The notes beneath the pieces were generated by a model. The model saw only the letters and a program-made list of their open reading frames with translations. It was not told the DNA's origin and ran no database searches. Both the position numbers and the translations under genes were made by a program. Below, piece after piece: positions 13,366 to 25,195 of a stretch of DNA of 64,000 bases. Origin of the DNA: Balaenoptera acutorostrata (lineage: Eukaryota; Chordata; Mammalia; Artiodactyla; Balaenopteridae); assembly GCF_949987535.1 (NCBI RefSeq), contig NC_080074.1, positions 43,383,641-43,447,640 on the forward strand, read 5' to 3'. Numbering within the stretch: position 1 is the first letter of the stretch; the number at the start of each line of letters is the position of its first letter.

Positions 13366-13577
13366 GCAGCGGTCCCCAACCTTTTTGGCAGCAGGGACTG
13401 GTTTCATGGAAGACAGTTTTTCCACGGCAAGGGTGCGCGTGGCTGGGTGTGCGGGAGAAGGGCTCAGGCAATAATGCAATTGATGGGGTGCAGCAAATGA
13501 AGCTTCACTCGCTCGCCCGCCGCGCACCTCCTGCTGTGTGGCCCAGTTCCTAACAGGCCAAGGACCGGTGGGGGACC
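13366..13577. mobile_element. Non-autonomous hAT-like DNA transposon fossil
   Basis: The inverted ends are CAGCGGTCCCCAACCTTTTT and, on the other side, a diverged complement reading CCTAACAGGCCAAGGACCGG through GGGGGACCCC. This is a familiar mammalian hAT-type short element. The family name is not asserted. Confidence 0.7.
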
Positions 13578-13582
13578 CCAGA

Positions 13583-13797
13583 GCTCTAGAGCTCTGCTGT
13601 CTAATTCGGTAGCCACATGTGGCTATCTAAATTAAAATTAATTAAAATTAAATAAAATATCAGTTCCTCAATCACAGCAGCCACATTTCAGGTGCTCAAG
13701 AGCCGTAATGTGGCTAGTGGCTACCATATTAAACAGTGCAGATACTGAATGCTTCAATCATTGCAGAAAGTTTTATTGGACAGTTCTGTTCTAGAAT
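13583..13797 (-). mobile_element. MER5A-like hAT-Charlie MITE
   Basis: Contains GGTAGCCACATGTGGCTAT, ATTTCAGGTGCTCAAGAGC, AATGTGGCTAGTGGCTACCA, then TTGCAGAAAGTTTTATTGGA, and ends CAGTTCTGTTCTAG. These match MER5A read in reverse. It sits immediately next to the hAT-like fossil on its left. Confidence 0.85.
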
Positions 13798-13999
13798 GAC
13801 TAAAATCACTGGCTGCCAATTTGGGATGGTTCCTAGGACCTTACAAAATACCAAGATCATTCTAAGCTGAATTGAGGGAAGTAATTTGTCCAACTATCAG
13901 TGGAAATCTATACTTTTGTAATTCCTCTTGTAAATGTCATGCCCTAAGTAATTCTGTCCTGACAGCTGAGAACAGTTTCTCATTCCTACAATAATGCTA

Positions 14000-14485
14000 T
14001 GTTACCAGGTCTCTACTAAGCACAGTCTCATTAAATCTACACAGTATTTCTATGAGGAAGGTATTATTTTCAAAATGCAGATGAGGAAAGTAAAGCTCAG
14101 AGTGATACATTTACTTGTCCCAAATCATTCAGCTGGTAAAGGGACAATAGGAATTTAAACCCTATACTGTCTTAAGTCCAGAGCCCTATGTACTATTCAC
14201 CACACTCTCCAGTCTCTCTATCAGAGAAAATTGTAATAGTGCTTCCTGTATATGAGCCCCTTTAGATCTTTAGATTCTTGAGTCAGATTCTCACACTTAA
14301 TAGTTGTGTTACCTTGAGCAAACAATTTAACTACTCTGTGCCTCAGTTTCCTCATCTGGAAAATGGGAATGATAACAGTAGCTACTTCAGAGGGTTGTGA
14401 AAGTTACGTAGGCATATGTGAAGCATTTGGAACAGTGCCTGGCACTGGGAAGAGCTCAATAAGTGCTATTATTATCTCATTCAGT
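14000..14485 (+). mobile_element. MIR-type SINE fragments
   Basis: About 14285-14485 is a clear MIR in plus orientation: TGCCTCAGTTTCCTCATCTG, ACAGTGCCTGGCACTGGGAA, then GCTCAATAAGTGCTATTATT. About 14000-14215 resembles an older MIR/L2-type block around GCAGATGAGGAAAGTAAAGC. Confidence 0.8.
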
Positions 14486-14579
14486 GTTTTCTTTTTAAAA
14501 GAGATTGAGAAAGAGCTTTTGGTACTTTCAAGTGCTAATTATTTATAGGTCTGAAAAACTCTTTTCAAACAGTATGTTT

Positions 14580-14903
14580 GGGCTTCCCTGGTGGCGCAGT
14601 GGTTGAGAATCTGCCTGCCAATGCAGGGGACACAGGTTTGAGCCCTGGTCTGGGAAGATCCCACATGCCGTGGAGCAATTAGGCCCGTGAGCCACAACAA
14701 CTGAGCCTGCGCGTCTGGAGCCTGTGCTCCGCAACAAGAGAGGCCGAGATAGTGAGAGGCCCACGCACCATGATGAAGAGTGGCCCCCACTTGCCGCAAC
14801 TAGAGAAAGCCCTCGCACAGAAACGAAGACCCAACACAGCAAAAAAAATTAAAAAATAAATTTAAAAAAGGGGGGAGGTTTACAGGGCTAACGAAAAAAA
14901 AAA
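14580..14903 (+). mobile_element. CHR-type SINE with a 3' extra segment
   Basis: Full-length head and body. The A-rich tail (14841-14869) is followed by a unique 24-nt segment and a second A-run. The flanks AAACAGTATGTTT (14567-14579) and AAACAGTGTGTTT (14904-14916) place the extra segment inside the insertion. Confidence 0.92.
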
Positions 14904-14999
14904 AAACAGTGTGTTTTTCAAGATATCAAACAAAGAGATTGGAAGACATACTTTTCCTCATCTCCACCCCCAAAAGTTGGCTGATTTCGGCCAATCTAC

Positions 15000-16790
15000 T
15001 AAGGTATCAAGAAAAAGAGAAGCTTCTCCAGAAAGCCTGAGCACTACAGCAGAAAATCCTCAGAGTGCAGAAGGTTTAACCAAAGCCTAAACAGAGTCTA
15101 TTTTCACTCAACTTTTTTTTTTTTTTTTTTTTTTTTGAGAATGTAAGAAAGGGACACAGGATTCGGAACTTTGGGTGGAAAGAATATTATCAGAAAGGGG
15201 CCATGTAAGGATTGCCATCAAATGCAAACCTTACTTAGGATCTTTCATTTTGCAGTTCTGCATCTAGAAGACTCTAGGAGAGCCTTTTTTACTGGCACCT
15301 GGGAGGTAGGATTCAGAGTTCATAAACATGGAAAACCTGATGGGTTTCTGGGGCAATATTTTTCATGAACTGGGGCAGAAAAACAGAATGTCAAAGCTGA
15401 GCAGCGCTTTACTATCTGGGACAGAAGTTTGTGTGTTTTATGCCTAGAAAGAAGGTTGGAAGAAACTGCCTGCTAGCGTAAGGTTATAACAGCGATGGCC
15501 ATCTACTCCACATACACAGGCAATAGCAATAGCCCCAGCCTCAGGGAAGAGGGTTCTGAACCATTTAACTAGAAATAGGAAACAAATCAAGTTCCAACAG
15601 CAGGAAAACAGACACCAAAAAACCCCAAAACACACACAACAAAATAAATATCCAGGCCTCTTCCTTTCCTTCTCCTTAGAAGTTGTGTGGTCGTAACCTT
15701 CTGGAGTCAATTACATTGTCCAACTCTTAGGATAATTCTAGGGAAAGGGGGTGGTGGTGGATTTCAGGCCCCTGTAGAAATGGAATAGCCCCTCACAGTA
15801 GGCCAGAGAAGGAGAAGGAGAATTTCAGAAAGTGGGAATCTTTTGGCAAATCTAAAGCAGCATTTCATTTTCAAGTAGGGTTAGTTCTCATCATGTCATC
15901 CCTTCTGCAGACTTAGGCATTGCAGGCAGGAAGACAGGAAGACGAGTCAAAAGCACCAGCCAAAGGAACCAAAACCACAGCCTCATTTAATGGATTGTCA
16001 GACACAATTTAGAAACAAAAAACAAATTAGAATACATTTCCTCCTTATTGCTTTTCCAGCTTTCTCCAAAACGCCGATTATTTTTAAAAATTAAGATCAT
16101 TTCTACTTCTTTCTCCCTAAAACAGTCAGTATTTTATAAAAGAAAACAATAATAAGCTTCTAAACGCCTGATATGTGCCAGGCACTGTGCAAGCCACTGA
16201 AGCATGATTTCATCTCATCATCACAAACCTTGAGCAGGATTGCTAGAAAGTGGCAGAACCAGGATCATGAACCCACACCTCTGCACCCTTTAACCAGGAC
16301 ACTGTTCTGTCCTATGTAGAATGTAGGACACCTCACAAATACATTAGCGAAGAGTGCATCTGCCACCCTGCCTTCCCCACCCCATTACCAGCCACATGAG
16401 GCCCTCGATTCTATAGAATAGAAAGTTTGCTTTTGAAGGTTTTCCTTTTGAACTGTTTGTCAGTGTGGGGTCCCTCCCTATCATTTTCAGTTCAAAGGGG
16501 ACTCACACCACTGTCTCACACACACACACACTTTGATGTTGGTCTCCACCTAAAATTCCTTGAAAGGGTACAGCTGCTCCTACATAAATGCCGGCAGAAG
16601 GACGAATGGGGGTGTGGGTGGGGCTGGTCTCACATTCTCTATTTTCCTCACTTTATTTTCCCCTACATCCCACTGAAGCCTATAGAGTTGTTTCAGGCTT
16701 TCCCTAAAGCTGGGGTTACTAAAAGAAATGATAGGGTTCACAGGAAAATAATTTTAAACTGAATGCTAAATATCACTTCTCCCATAGTCT
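15000..16790. other. No gene; sparse repeat traces
   Basis: A long T-run lies at about 15113-15136. About 16150-16310 shows MIR-like wording (GATATGTGCCAGGCACTGTG). A short CA run occurs near 16518. Nothing else is recognisable. Confidence 0.5.
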
Positions 16791-17013
16791 AGACCAGAGG
16801 TTAGCACACTTTTCCTGTAAATGGTCATACAGTAAATAGTTCAGACTTTGAATAGTTTGTCTCTTTTGCAGCAGTTCAACTCTGCCATTATAGGGAAAAC
16901 AGCCATAGACAATATGCAAACAAATATACTTGGCTGTGTTCCAATAAAATCTTATTTACAAAAATAGGCATTGGGTATGGCCAATGGGTTAAAGTTTTCT
17001 GACCCCTGGTCTA
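16791..17013. mobile_element. Non-autonomous hAT-type element (same family as 45914-46131)
   Basis: Inverted ends are TAGACCAGAGGTTAGCACAC and a complementary TTTTCTGACCCCTGGTCTAG. Internal blocks include CTCTTTTGCAGCAGTTCAAC and GGCTGTGTTCCAATAAAATC. The same block order recurs at 45914-46131. Confidence 0.75.
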
Positions 17014-17606
17014 GTCCAGTGATGTCAAAAAATATGTAATGCAAGCCACAAATGTGATTTAAAAAATTTTTATAGCCACATTTTAAAGAAGTAAAAAACA
17101 ATGGGTGAAATTGATTTTAGTGATATATTTTATTTAACCCAATATATCCAAAATATTATCATTTCAACATGTAATTAATTTTAAAAATCATTAGTGGGAC
17201 TTCCCTGGTGGCCCAGTGGTTAAGAATCCGCCTTCCAATGCAAGGGACATGGGTTTGATCCCTGGTCGGGGAACTAAGATCCCACATGCCGCGGGGCAAC
17301 TAAGACCGCGCACTGCAACTAAAGAGCCTGCGCGCCTCAATGAAAGATCCCGCACGCGGCAATGAAGATCCTGCATGCTGCAACTAAGACCAGACACAGC
17401 CAAATAAATAAATAAATAAATATTTTTAAAAAATCATTAATGAAATATCTTAAATTCTTTCTTTGTTCTGTCTTTGGAATCTGATGTATATTTTACGCTC
17501 AGAGCACATCTTAATTCAGACCAGCCACATTTCAGCACTCAATAGCTACACATGGGTAGTGACTATTGCATTGGGTGGGACCACTCTAGACTGTTTGCAG
17601 GTATCG
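17014..17606. mobile_element. MER5-like hAT MITE split by a SINE
   Basis: The left half (17014-17195) and right half (17443-17606) resume each other across the SINE. The blocks CAAGCCACAAATGTGATTT, AACCCAATATATCCAAAATA and CAGCCACATTTCAGCACTCA belong to one mammal-wide short hAT element. Confidence 0.7.
17196..17428 (+). mobile_element. CHR-type SINE, shorter subfamily
   Basis: The head is GGGACTTCCCTGGTGGCCCA, with several GCAACTAAGA-type internal repeats and an (AAAT)n tail. The flanks AAAAATCATTAGTG and AAAAATCATTAATG form the duplication. It interrupts the older hAT MITE. Confidence 0.94.
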
Positions 17607-17805
17607 CTAGTTCCTCATCTGGTTCCCCTCTTCTTAGGTTTACCTGTCTGCTTACTCATTCTCTACACACAGAACCTGTACCAGGATCCTCATTCTTTCC
17701 CCTGAGTTTGAGTTGTTCAGCATAGAATAGCATTCTGGGATGCTGCCAGTGGTCACTCCAAGTCCCATAGCACAGTGTGTATGTCTCTGGAGTGGGGTTG
17801 GTGAT

Positions 17806-18167
17806 GTCTTAGTTCATTCAGGCTGATATAACAAAAATACTATATACTGTGTGGATTAAACAGCAAACATTTATTTCTGACAGTTCTGGAGACTAAAGAG
17901 CCCAAGATAAGGGGTCAGAAGATTCAGTGTCTGGTGAGAAGCGGCTTCCTGATTCATGGATGGCCATCTTCTTGCTGTGTCCTCATGTGGCACAAGGGTT
18001 GAAGGAGCTCTCCAGGATCTCCTTCATATAGGCACCAATCCCATTCATGAGGGATCCACACTCATGACCTAATCACCTCACAAAGGCCCCACCTCCAAAT
18101 ACCATCACACTGGGGTTAGGTTTCAGCATATGAATTTTGGGGGGACATAAACATTCAGTCTATGGTG
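17806..18167 (-). mobile_element. MaLR-type LTR (MST/MLT1 group), antisense
   Basis: Read on the minus strand it has the MaLR LTR blocks: CCCCCCAAAATTCATATGCT, GTGATGGTATTTGGAGGTGG, GATTAGGTCATGAGTGTGG, and an end resembling CCAGAACTGTCAGAAATAAA. It is a solitary, decayed LTR with no internal coding region. Confidence 0.8.
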
Positions 18168-18329
18168 GTGTCCCAGGAGAATCACCCAGCAATCCAAGTT
18201 CTGAAGGGCAGTCAAAATATGTATGCATACCCCTGTGTGATACCTTTTGAGGTTTGTCCACCAGAATGAGTTTTAGACCCTCCTCTTTATTTTTTTGTCC
18301 CATTATCCAGAGAGTAACTACGGGGTCTG

Positions 18330-18490
18330 GAATCTCTCTGACTCTCCTGTCCCTCTCTCTGTCTCTCTCTATTTCTCTCTGTCTATCCTGGTCTCACAGT
18401 ATCTCTGCCTCTGTGTCTCTGTCTCTCTCTGTCTCACACACACACATAAATACTGCTAGCTTCCACCTCACCCTACACACACACACGTGA
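18330..18490. repeat. TC-rich and CA simple repeats
   Basis: CTCTCTGTCTCTCTCT-type sequence about 18330-18430, followed by short CA runs about 18435-18486. Confidence 0.9.
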
Positions 18491-19649
18491 AGGGAAAATA
18501 TTAGTGCTTGAAGAATATACCATGTAGTAAATTTGCAAGGTAGAAGAGAAACACATTTTTCCCCCTACGTGTCCCGTAATTAGCAATGCTGCCTCACTTA
18601 CTTTGGACTCAATGCTTCACCATAGCTTAAAAGAGTAGTATTCATTCCTTTCCTTCATCTTTTTATCCCCAGGTTTCCAGTTTTATCTGTTTAGGGCTGC
18701 CAGAAATAAGAAGCCAACTCATCACTGAGCCACTTACTTCTTATGGCCATACTCCTAGTTACACTAAGACACATCTGAAAGATTTAAGCCCAGCTGAATC
18801 CTTCGACCACAGCTGTATTGGCTTGGATGAGACCAAACCACTATAACAGAGACACAACACTACAGAAGCTTAAAGAGTATAGAGTCTATTTCTCTGTCAT
18901 GTAATTATTATGAAGAGGGTGATCCAGATCAGAGGTAGGTGTTAGGCTTCTCCATCGCCTCCTGGGGCATGTCCTCATCTGCATTGCTGAAGACCCTTAG
19001 CCACCAAGCCAGTCTCTGTAGCTAGAAAGTCAATGAGAATATGGAGAAGGCAAATCAAATGTCTTAAAATCCAAGCCTAGAAGCAGCACATGCCATTTCT
19101 GCTCATGTTCTATTGGCAAGAACTTGGTAACACAGTCATAACTCAATGTGCAGGGGGCTGAGGAACTTAGTCTAGGACGGTAGCCATGTACCCTGGAAGG
19201 AAACGAGACTGGATTTTTGTGGGTAAGGAAAAGTCTCCACTAGGGGTATTCTCCTCCCCAGGCTGCCTGGGCTGTGAGTGTGGAAATCATTCTTCTAATT
19301 TCAACTTCATTATTTTATATAATGATTATAACAGTCCTATGGGATCAGAATTATCTCCATTTTACAGATAAGGAAATTGAGACATTGGGTTATGTAACTT
19401 TCATAGAATTTTATTCCTTATTATAGTACATTTTCCTTTTATTATGTTTATTTGGGATATGTCCGCAACTAGATCATAAAGTCTTATACCCAGTGTTACA
19501 AAATTCAACGTCTAAATATAGCAATTGCTTAGTAGAACTTTGTTAATTGAATGACTGAATTAATGATGAACGTATATTTATGTGCTGATGCTTGAAACTA
19601 AGAGAAGCAGACTTCTTGCTACATAAGTAAATTATTTTGACATTTAAAA

Positions 19650-19785
19650 ATTTTTTTTTATTTTTTTGGTGGAGCCATGCAGCATGCAGGATCTTAGTTC
19701 CCTCACCAGGAATCAAACCCTCACCCCAATCCCTAGTCGGGGAACTAAGGTCGCACAAGCTGTGCGGCACAGCCCAAAGAAAAAA
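19650..19785. mobile_element. Fold-back chimera of two CHR-type SINE 3' parts
   Basis: The left arm (about 19650-19725) is in minus orientation and the right arm (about 19728-19785) in plus. They meet near TCACCCCAAT without either tRNA head's 5' end. The arms GATCTTAGTTCCCTCACCAG and CTAGTCGGGGAACTAAGGTC are near-complementary. Confidence 0.75.
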
Positions 19786-19789
19786 CAGA

Positions 19790-22540
19790 CAAACAAAAAA
19801 ACAAATGACAGATTAACAAGAAAAAAAAAGGACAGAATTTTTATCATATTTACATGCACAGGAGTTTACAGAAAATAAGTGAAACTCAAAGAAGCAATTA
19901 TACTCTGGACCTTTTATACTCTTCTTAACTAAGGAAAGAGAACTTGAGATCAAAGGGATGATAAATTGTGGGGAAGTGACTAAGTAATATATGGGGGAAA
20001 CTAATAGAAGATAAGGGCTATTTTAGTAAATTCTGTTTATGCAAACTCATCTTGGTGCTGACTCTCCATCTTTGATGATAGGAGTCACTCTTCTCTCCCT
20101 GGATGCATAGGGGAGGCACCTTCCTCAAAGGGAAATTTATATCCTGCTTTCAGGCAATGAGGGGAGGGCAGAGAGCTCTCCCTGCATCTGCTGACTTTCA
20201 GTTGCCTCAGCTCAAAATAATCCTTTTGCCAAAGTGGCATATTTTGGGTGGCATAGTGTTCTGATCCTCTTCAATGTTCAGAGAGATTACATTACTTGTC
20301 CAGGTTTACTCGGGCAGTGAGTGGAGGATTCTGGGATTTAAATCCACCTCTGTCAGCCTCTAGAGCATCTGTAAACATTCAGAAATGTAAACATTCAGAA
20401 AAAGTCTGCTTTTCCAATTTTATTTAAGATTATTTAAATAATAGTTTTGTTGCAAATAATTTGTCTTTTTTACTGTAGCATGATGCTGGTTCAAAGTGCT
20501 TTTATGAAATATCTCATTTGATGGTCTAGACAGTAGGATGGCAGGACTTGCTAAACTAGTTTCACAGATCAAAAAACTAAGTAACAAAGAGTTTAGTGAC
20601 TTGACCATGGCCAAGCAACCATTTGGGAACATTGTTGCAATCATGATCTAGGTCTTCTGAGTCTCATTACAGTGCCTTTTTTGGGCTATATCATTACTGC
20701 CTCTTCCCTAACTGCCCATGCAATGAATTTAAATGGGATTATTCCATTTAACCACAGACCTCTGGGGCATAGCCTTCAGGGTAGTATGAAGGTCAGTGTT
20801 CTAAAATCCCACAACCTGGGACTGAGTCCAGGTTTAGTCATTTACTGTTCTGTGGGGATAATGGAACCCGCCTTGTGGGATGAGCTTGGAAGGAGATAAG
20901 CCAGTAGGGAGTATTACAAAGGGGCCTCCTTTTCCCTGGCCTCCGGTTTCCTTGTAGAAGAAACTCCACCAGAGAAACCTGCTTTATTCTTTCTGACTGG
21001 ATCATTTATCCCCAGGGCAGAAGGCGTGATGTACCTGATTGGGGAGTTTGGGAGAAGGAACTGGGCAAACAAAGCCCAGTCCCTTCTTGGGTTCCCTTTA
21101 ATTAAGAATTAATTGTCCAGGTCTGTCTTCTGCCTTGCTGGGGGTACAGGAGGGCCTGTGCTTGCAGGGAGGCGGGGGGCCTGTGTTAGAGGTGAGATCT
21201 GAGGAAATCCACTGCAAGTACAAAGCCATGTTCTCCAATTTACCCTATCCGTGCTATCTTGATCTCCCTTTGCTTGCCTCCTGCATCTGTCTTTCAGTTG
21301 GTTCTAAACTCAGGCAGGGAAAATGGGTTTTATTTACTGGCTCCCTGGAACTCAACTTGCTTTTCTTGTTATATGAGCAGTTGTCCTAAATTCATTGGGG
21401 AAAAATGTGTCTGAGCAAAGTTATACATAATTTTTGATGCGTGAACCAAGTTTTAACTTGTAGGTGTGAAATGTTTTTATGTAATTATAAATCTAAATGG
21501 GTATTGCTTTTCCACTAAAACCACAGTTTTTATTATTGGTGGTTCTGGTGCTAAGTATTTCAGAACTTTCAATGTGTCATAAGAGCAAACTGGTTACTAG
21601 AAAAGAACGCCTGAAGAAATGAAATAATAATTATAATACTAATAAAATATCACTAAAGTTGGAAAAATGGAAGTGAAATCCTTCTACCTTTTAAGTTAGA
21701 GCCATCAAAGTGATCAGCAGTAGGAATGTTCTGGGATCCTCTTCTGGTGCTAATTTTGATACCAGAAAGTCATAGCCCACTTGGGCTTTAAATAAGAATT
21801 CTTTGAACTTGTCATATTTCTTACTGAGGTCTGGGATCTCTTTCACCGAAGGGAGTCAGTACATCAACTCTGAACAAGATTAGGCTGGTAGATACTGTCT
21901 GATTCACCTTCCTCCTTTGGCATCGCAGGTTCCGCTCTCCTCTCCCTTTCCTCCTGCTCTAGGTCTTCCTTGCTGGCTCTTCCTCTTCTGCCAGCTGTTC
22001 AAATGCTGGGGTTCCTGGTCCTCTTATTTTCTTTTACCTTGTCTATGGGCATCCTCATCTACACTCCTTGCATTGAGGATTTCTAAATCTGTACTTCCCA
22101 CTCAGGAGTTATTCTCCTGAACTGCGTGCACATTTTCAGATTTCTAACTGCTGGAGGCGTCACAGCTGTCTGAAACACGGCATGTCCAGAACTGAACTCA
22201 TTTTGTGCACTCCTTCTCCTAATATTGGATGATTTCATATAAAAGTCAGCTTCTCTTGAAAAATTGGAAAATCTTATAATACCGAGTCCATGTGACTACA
22301 GCTGGCTGGAGCTGAGGGGTTGTTCACAATCCCTCCCCCTCCCTTTGTCCGATACCTGGCTGACTTCACACAATATGTTCTTGGCCTGGCAACTGTAGAT
22401 GTTTGAGTTTGTGACCATGGTCTAGGCCATACTATACCATATGCTGAATTAAGAAATAAATCGAAGAACCAAATAGCATCACTCTTTTCTATTCAGGCTA
22501 GAATTACCTGATTTTATTAAATCCTGGTTCCCCCAGGTAC
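19790..22540. other. No gene recognised
   Basis: MIR-like traces lie around 20270-20360 and 20520-20660. The rest looks unique. Open frames of 60-85 codons have no recognisable features. Confidence 0.5.
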
Positions 22541-22544
22541 TAAA

Positions 22545-22705
22545 CTAATTGCATCTTTGCATAAGTTACTCAACCTCTCTGTACCTTGGTGACCTCATCT
22601 ATAAAATAGTGATATTTATAGTAGCTACCTCACAGGGTTGTTGTGAGGGTTAAATGAGATAAAATATGTAGGTAACTTAGAACAATGCCCAACACATAGT
22701 AAGCC
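22545..22705 (+). mobile_element. MIR SINE fragment
   Basis: MIR blocks AAGTTACTCAACCTCTCTGT, CTCACAGGGTTGTTGTGAGG and TTAAATGAGATAAAATATGT are in the correct order. Confidence 0.9.
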
Positions 22706-23309
22706 ACAGTGTTTGCTTCTCAGCCCCTGTTCTTTGTTATCTTTTCTGGATTTCTGTGACATATTTTTCAAAACTATTTGTAAAATTGATGGTTTCATAC
22801 GATTTCAGAAAATAGATTTAATTTGGTTCATGACCTGTAAAGACTCCAACCTTAACTGTGTGGAAATATGTAAATGCATTTTCTATTACTAAGAAATCAC
22901 ATTTCCGGAGTTAAGTAGAGATTCAGTTTGACAACTGAAAGTTGGCCCAAATGGAACTGACAAATACCTGAAATGAACATATTTCATGACTACATGAGAG
23001 TTTTTCTGTTTGCGAAATCCATGCCCGGCCAAAGGCAGAAGTTCTTGTTTGAGCAGTTTTGTATCCACACTGTATTTCCTGTATGACCTTGAACAACTAG
23101 ACCCAAACTTCTTCCATATGGCTGTTCTCTTGCCAGGAGTGATGTCCTGCTTTCATCACACAGCAAGTACTTCCCCTTCAAGATTGTTTTCAGTGTCACT
23201 TCTGATACTCTTTTCTCTTTTCTCTTACACTGAGTCGCAACTACTTGTTTACATGTCTGTTTCTCTTAGAGTGAATTGCTTGAATTCTGAGACATCCTAA
23301 CGTGCTTCA

Positions 23310-23560
23310 CTAGAAAGGACATGATGACTGGCTCAGGCTTTGGTGCCAGGCTGCCTGTATTCAAATCCTGGCTCTGCCACTTATGGGCTTTGTAGCCCAG
23401 GGACAGGTCCTGGATCGCTATGAACCTCAATTTCCTCATCTACAGTAACTCACAGGGTTGTTGTGAGGATTAAATGAGCTAATATTTGTAAAACTCTATA
23501 GAACAGTATCTGGCACATGGAAGACATTTAATAAATGTTAGTGATTATTATTGTTGTTGC
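23310..23560 (+). mobile_element. MIR SINE, near full length
   Basis: In order: TTCAAATCCTGGCTCTGCCA, AATTTCCTCATCTACAGTAA, CACAGGGTTGTTGTGAGGAT, ACAGTATCTGGCACATGGAA, and ATAAATGTTAGTGATTATTA. Confidence 0.92.
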
Positions 23561-23820
23561 TGTCGACTTGATTTTTCTTTACTTCCATATTTTGTCTCTA
23601 GTTTCCTCCAATTGCTCAAATTTACTCTGCTACAACTGGTACGAATCTAATTTTACTGCCCTTTGCTTCTTCTAGTTTAAGAAATAAGCTTTCAAAATAT
23701 GAATCACAATTTGATCCTGCAGAGACAGAATATTGAGAAATGAAAAATATTGAATGTCTAGTTTTGGCAAAAGGTGCATAGCCACACTCCACTCCTTTAA
23801 AAAACAAAAAAGAAAAAACA

Positions 23821-24117
23821 GGGCTTCCCTGGTGGCTCAGTGGTTGAGAATCCGCCTGCCAATGCAGGGGACACGGGTTCGAGCCCTGGTCTGGGAGGAT
23901 CCCACATGCCACAGAGCAGCTGGGCCCGTGAGCCAAAACTGCTGAGCCTGCGCGTCTGGAGCCTGTGCTCCACAACAAGAGAGGCCGCGATAGTGAGAGG
24001 CCCGCGCACAGCGATGAAGAGTGGCCCCCGCTTGCCGCAACTAGAGAAAGCCCTTGCACAGAAACGGAGACCCAACAAACACAGCCAAAAATAAATTAAC
24101 TAAAAAAAAAAAAAAAA
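23821..24117 (+). mobile_element. CHR-type SINE, long subfamily
   Basis: Complete head and GC-rich body with a long A-tail. AGAAAAAACA occurs on both sides of the element, consistent with a duplication in an A-rich target. Confidence 0.93.
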
Positions 24118-24266
24118 AAAGAAAAAACAAAAAAACTTATCCTGTAACTCCTCCCTGCTCCCTGGTAAGACCTTTCTAGATTAATAAATTGATTCCTTTT
24201 TATTTCTGTACTACACTCTCCTTCCCTTCTACCCCCATTGTAATGTGTTTAATATATATCTGTTTG

Positions 24267-24297
24267 CATTTAATTAGTACAGTGTACTAATTAAATG
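24267..24297. repeat. 31-bp perfect palindrome
   Basis: The arms CATTTAATTAGTACA and TGTACTAATTAAATG are exact reverse complements around a single G at 24282. Each arm includes a TAATTA homeodomain-type core. Confidence 0.97.
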
Positions 24298-24994
24298 GAT
24301 GTACTAATTCCTGCCCCATCACATCAGGGAGTACTTGACAGTAACATGACTTATAACTGATGGTGTTAACCTTGATCTGAAACCTGGTGCTGTTTGCCAG
24401 TTTTCTCCACTATAAAGTTAACTTTTTTCCCTTTCCATACTCTTCTTTGGAAGTGAGTCATTAAGTCCAGTCCACAACCAAGGGAGGGGGTGCGGAGAGA
24501 ATTAATCTTTACCTCCTGGAAGGAGGAGTATCTACATCTATTCTTTGGAATTCTATAAAGAAAAGTTGTCACTTCTCCAATATTTATTTATTTATTAAAT
24601 AATTTTTGTATCATTATGGACTCATGGATATTTATTTTATTCTTTGGGTTATAATCCAATGCCATAAGTATTTTCTTGCTGAAATTTTTTTCAGCTTTGG
24701 ACATTGGGAGCTCTTTCAGATTGGCTCCTGTGTCCTTTTGACATGCTTCCATCACTTTTATTTTATCTTTTTTCAGACTTCCTTCCTTTTTGGCATTATA
24801 AGATATTCCAGACTCATATTTTCCCTCCCCAGTCCTAGAGTCAGCCATTTCTCCTTTTCTAGGAAAATGGTATTTAGAAATCAAAATCAGGTTGCTGGGC
24901 ATGCTTATTGCTGCTGGAATGTCACTGCTTCTAGGCCCTCTCAATGGACAGAGCTAGGAAGTATATGTATGTATAGTAACCTATGAATACACAC

Positions 24995-24995
<1 letters not shown>

Positions 24996-25025
<30 letters not shown>

Positions 25026-25047
25026 TCTATTTATCTATCTATCTATA
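24996..25047. repeat. (TATC)n microsatellite
   Basis: Tandem TATC/TATT tetranucleotides with a few interruptions. Confidence 0.95.
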
Positions 25048-25195
25048 AACATGAATTTCTACTGATGTTTCTGGCCCTAATCCAGCACCCCAGGGCTCAT
25101 TTTAGCCTTCTCTTCTTGCTTATTTATGACATTTTCTCTAATAATGAGAGACCTGGCTTCCATTATCTACAATTATTTACTTATTTGTTTGAGTC

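Noticed and set aside
24588..24986. Overlapping open frames of 118 (minus) and 126 (plus) codons
   Set aside because: They are on opposite strands over the same bases, AT-rich, without recognisable domains, promoter or splice context. Chance frames are the simpler reading.
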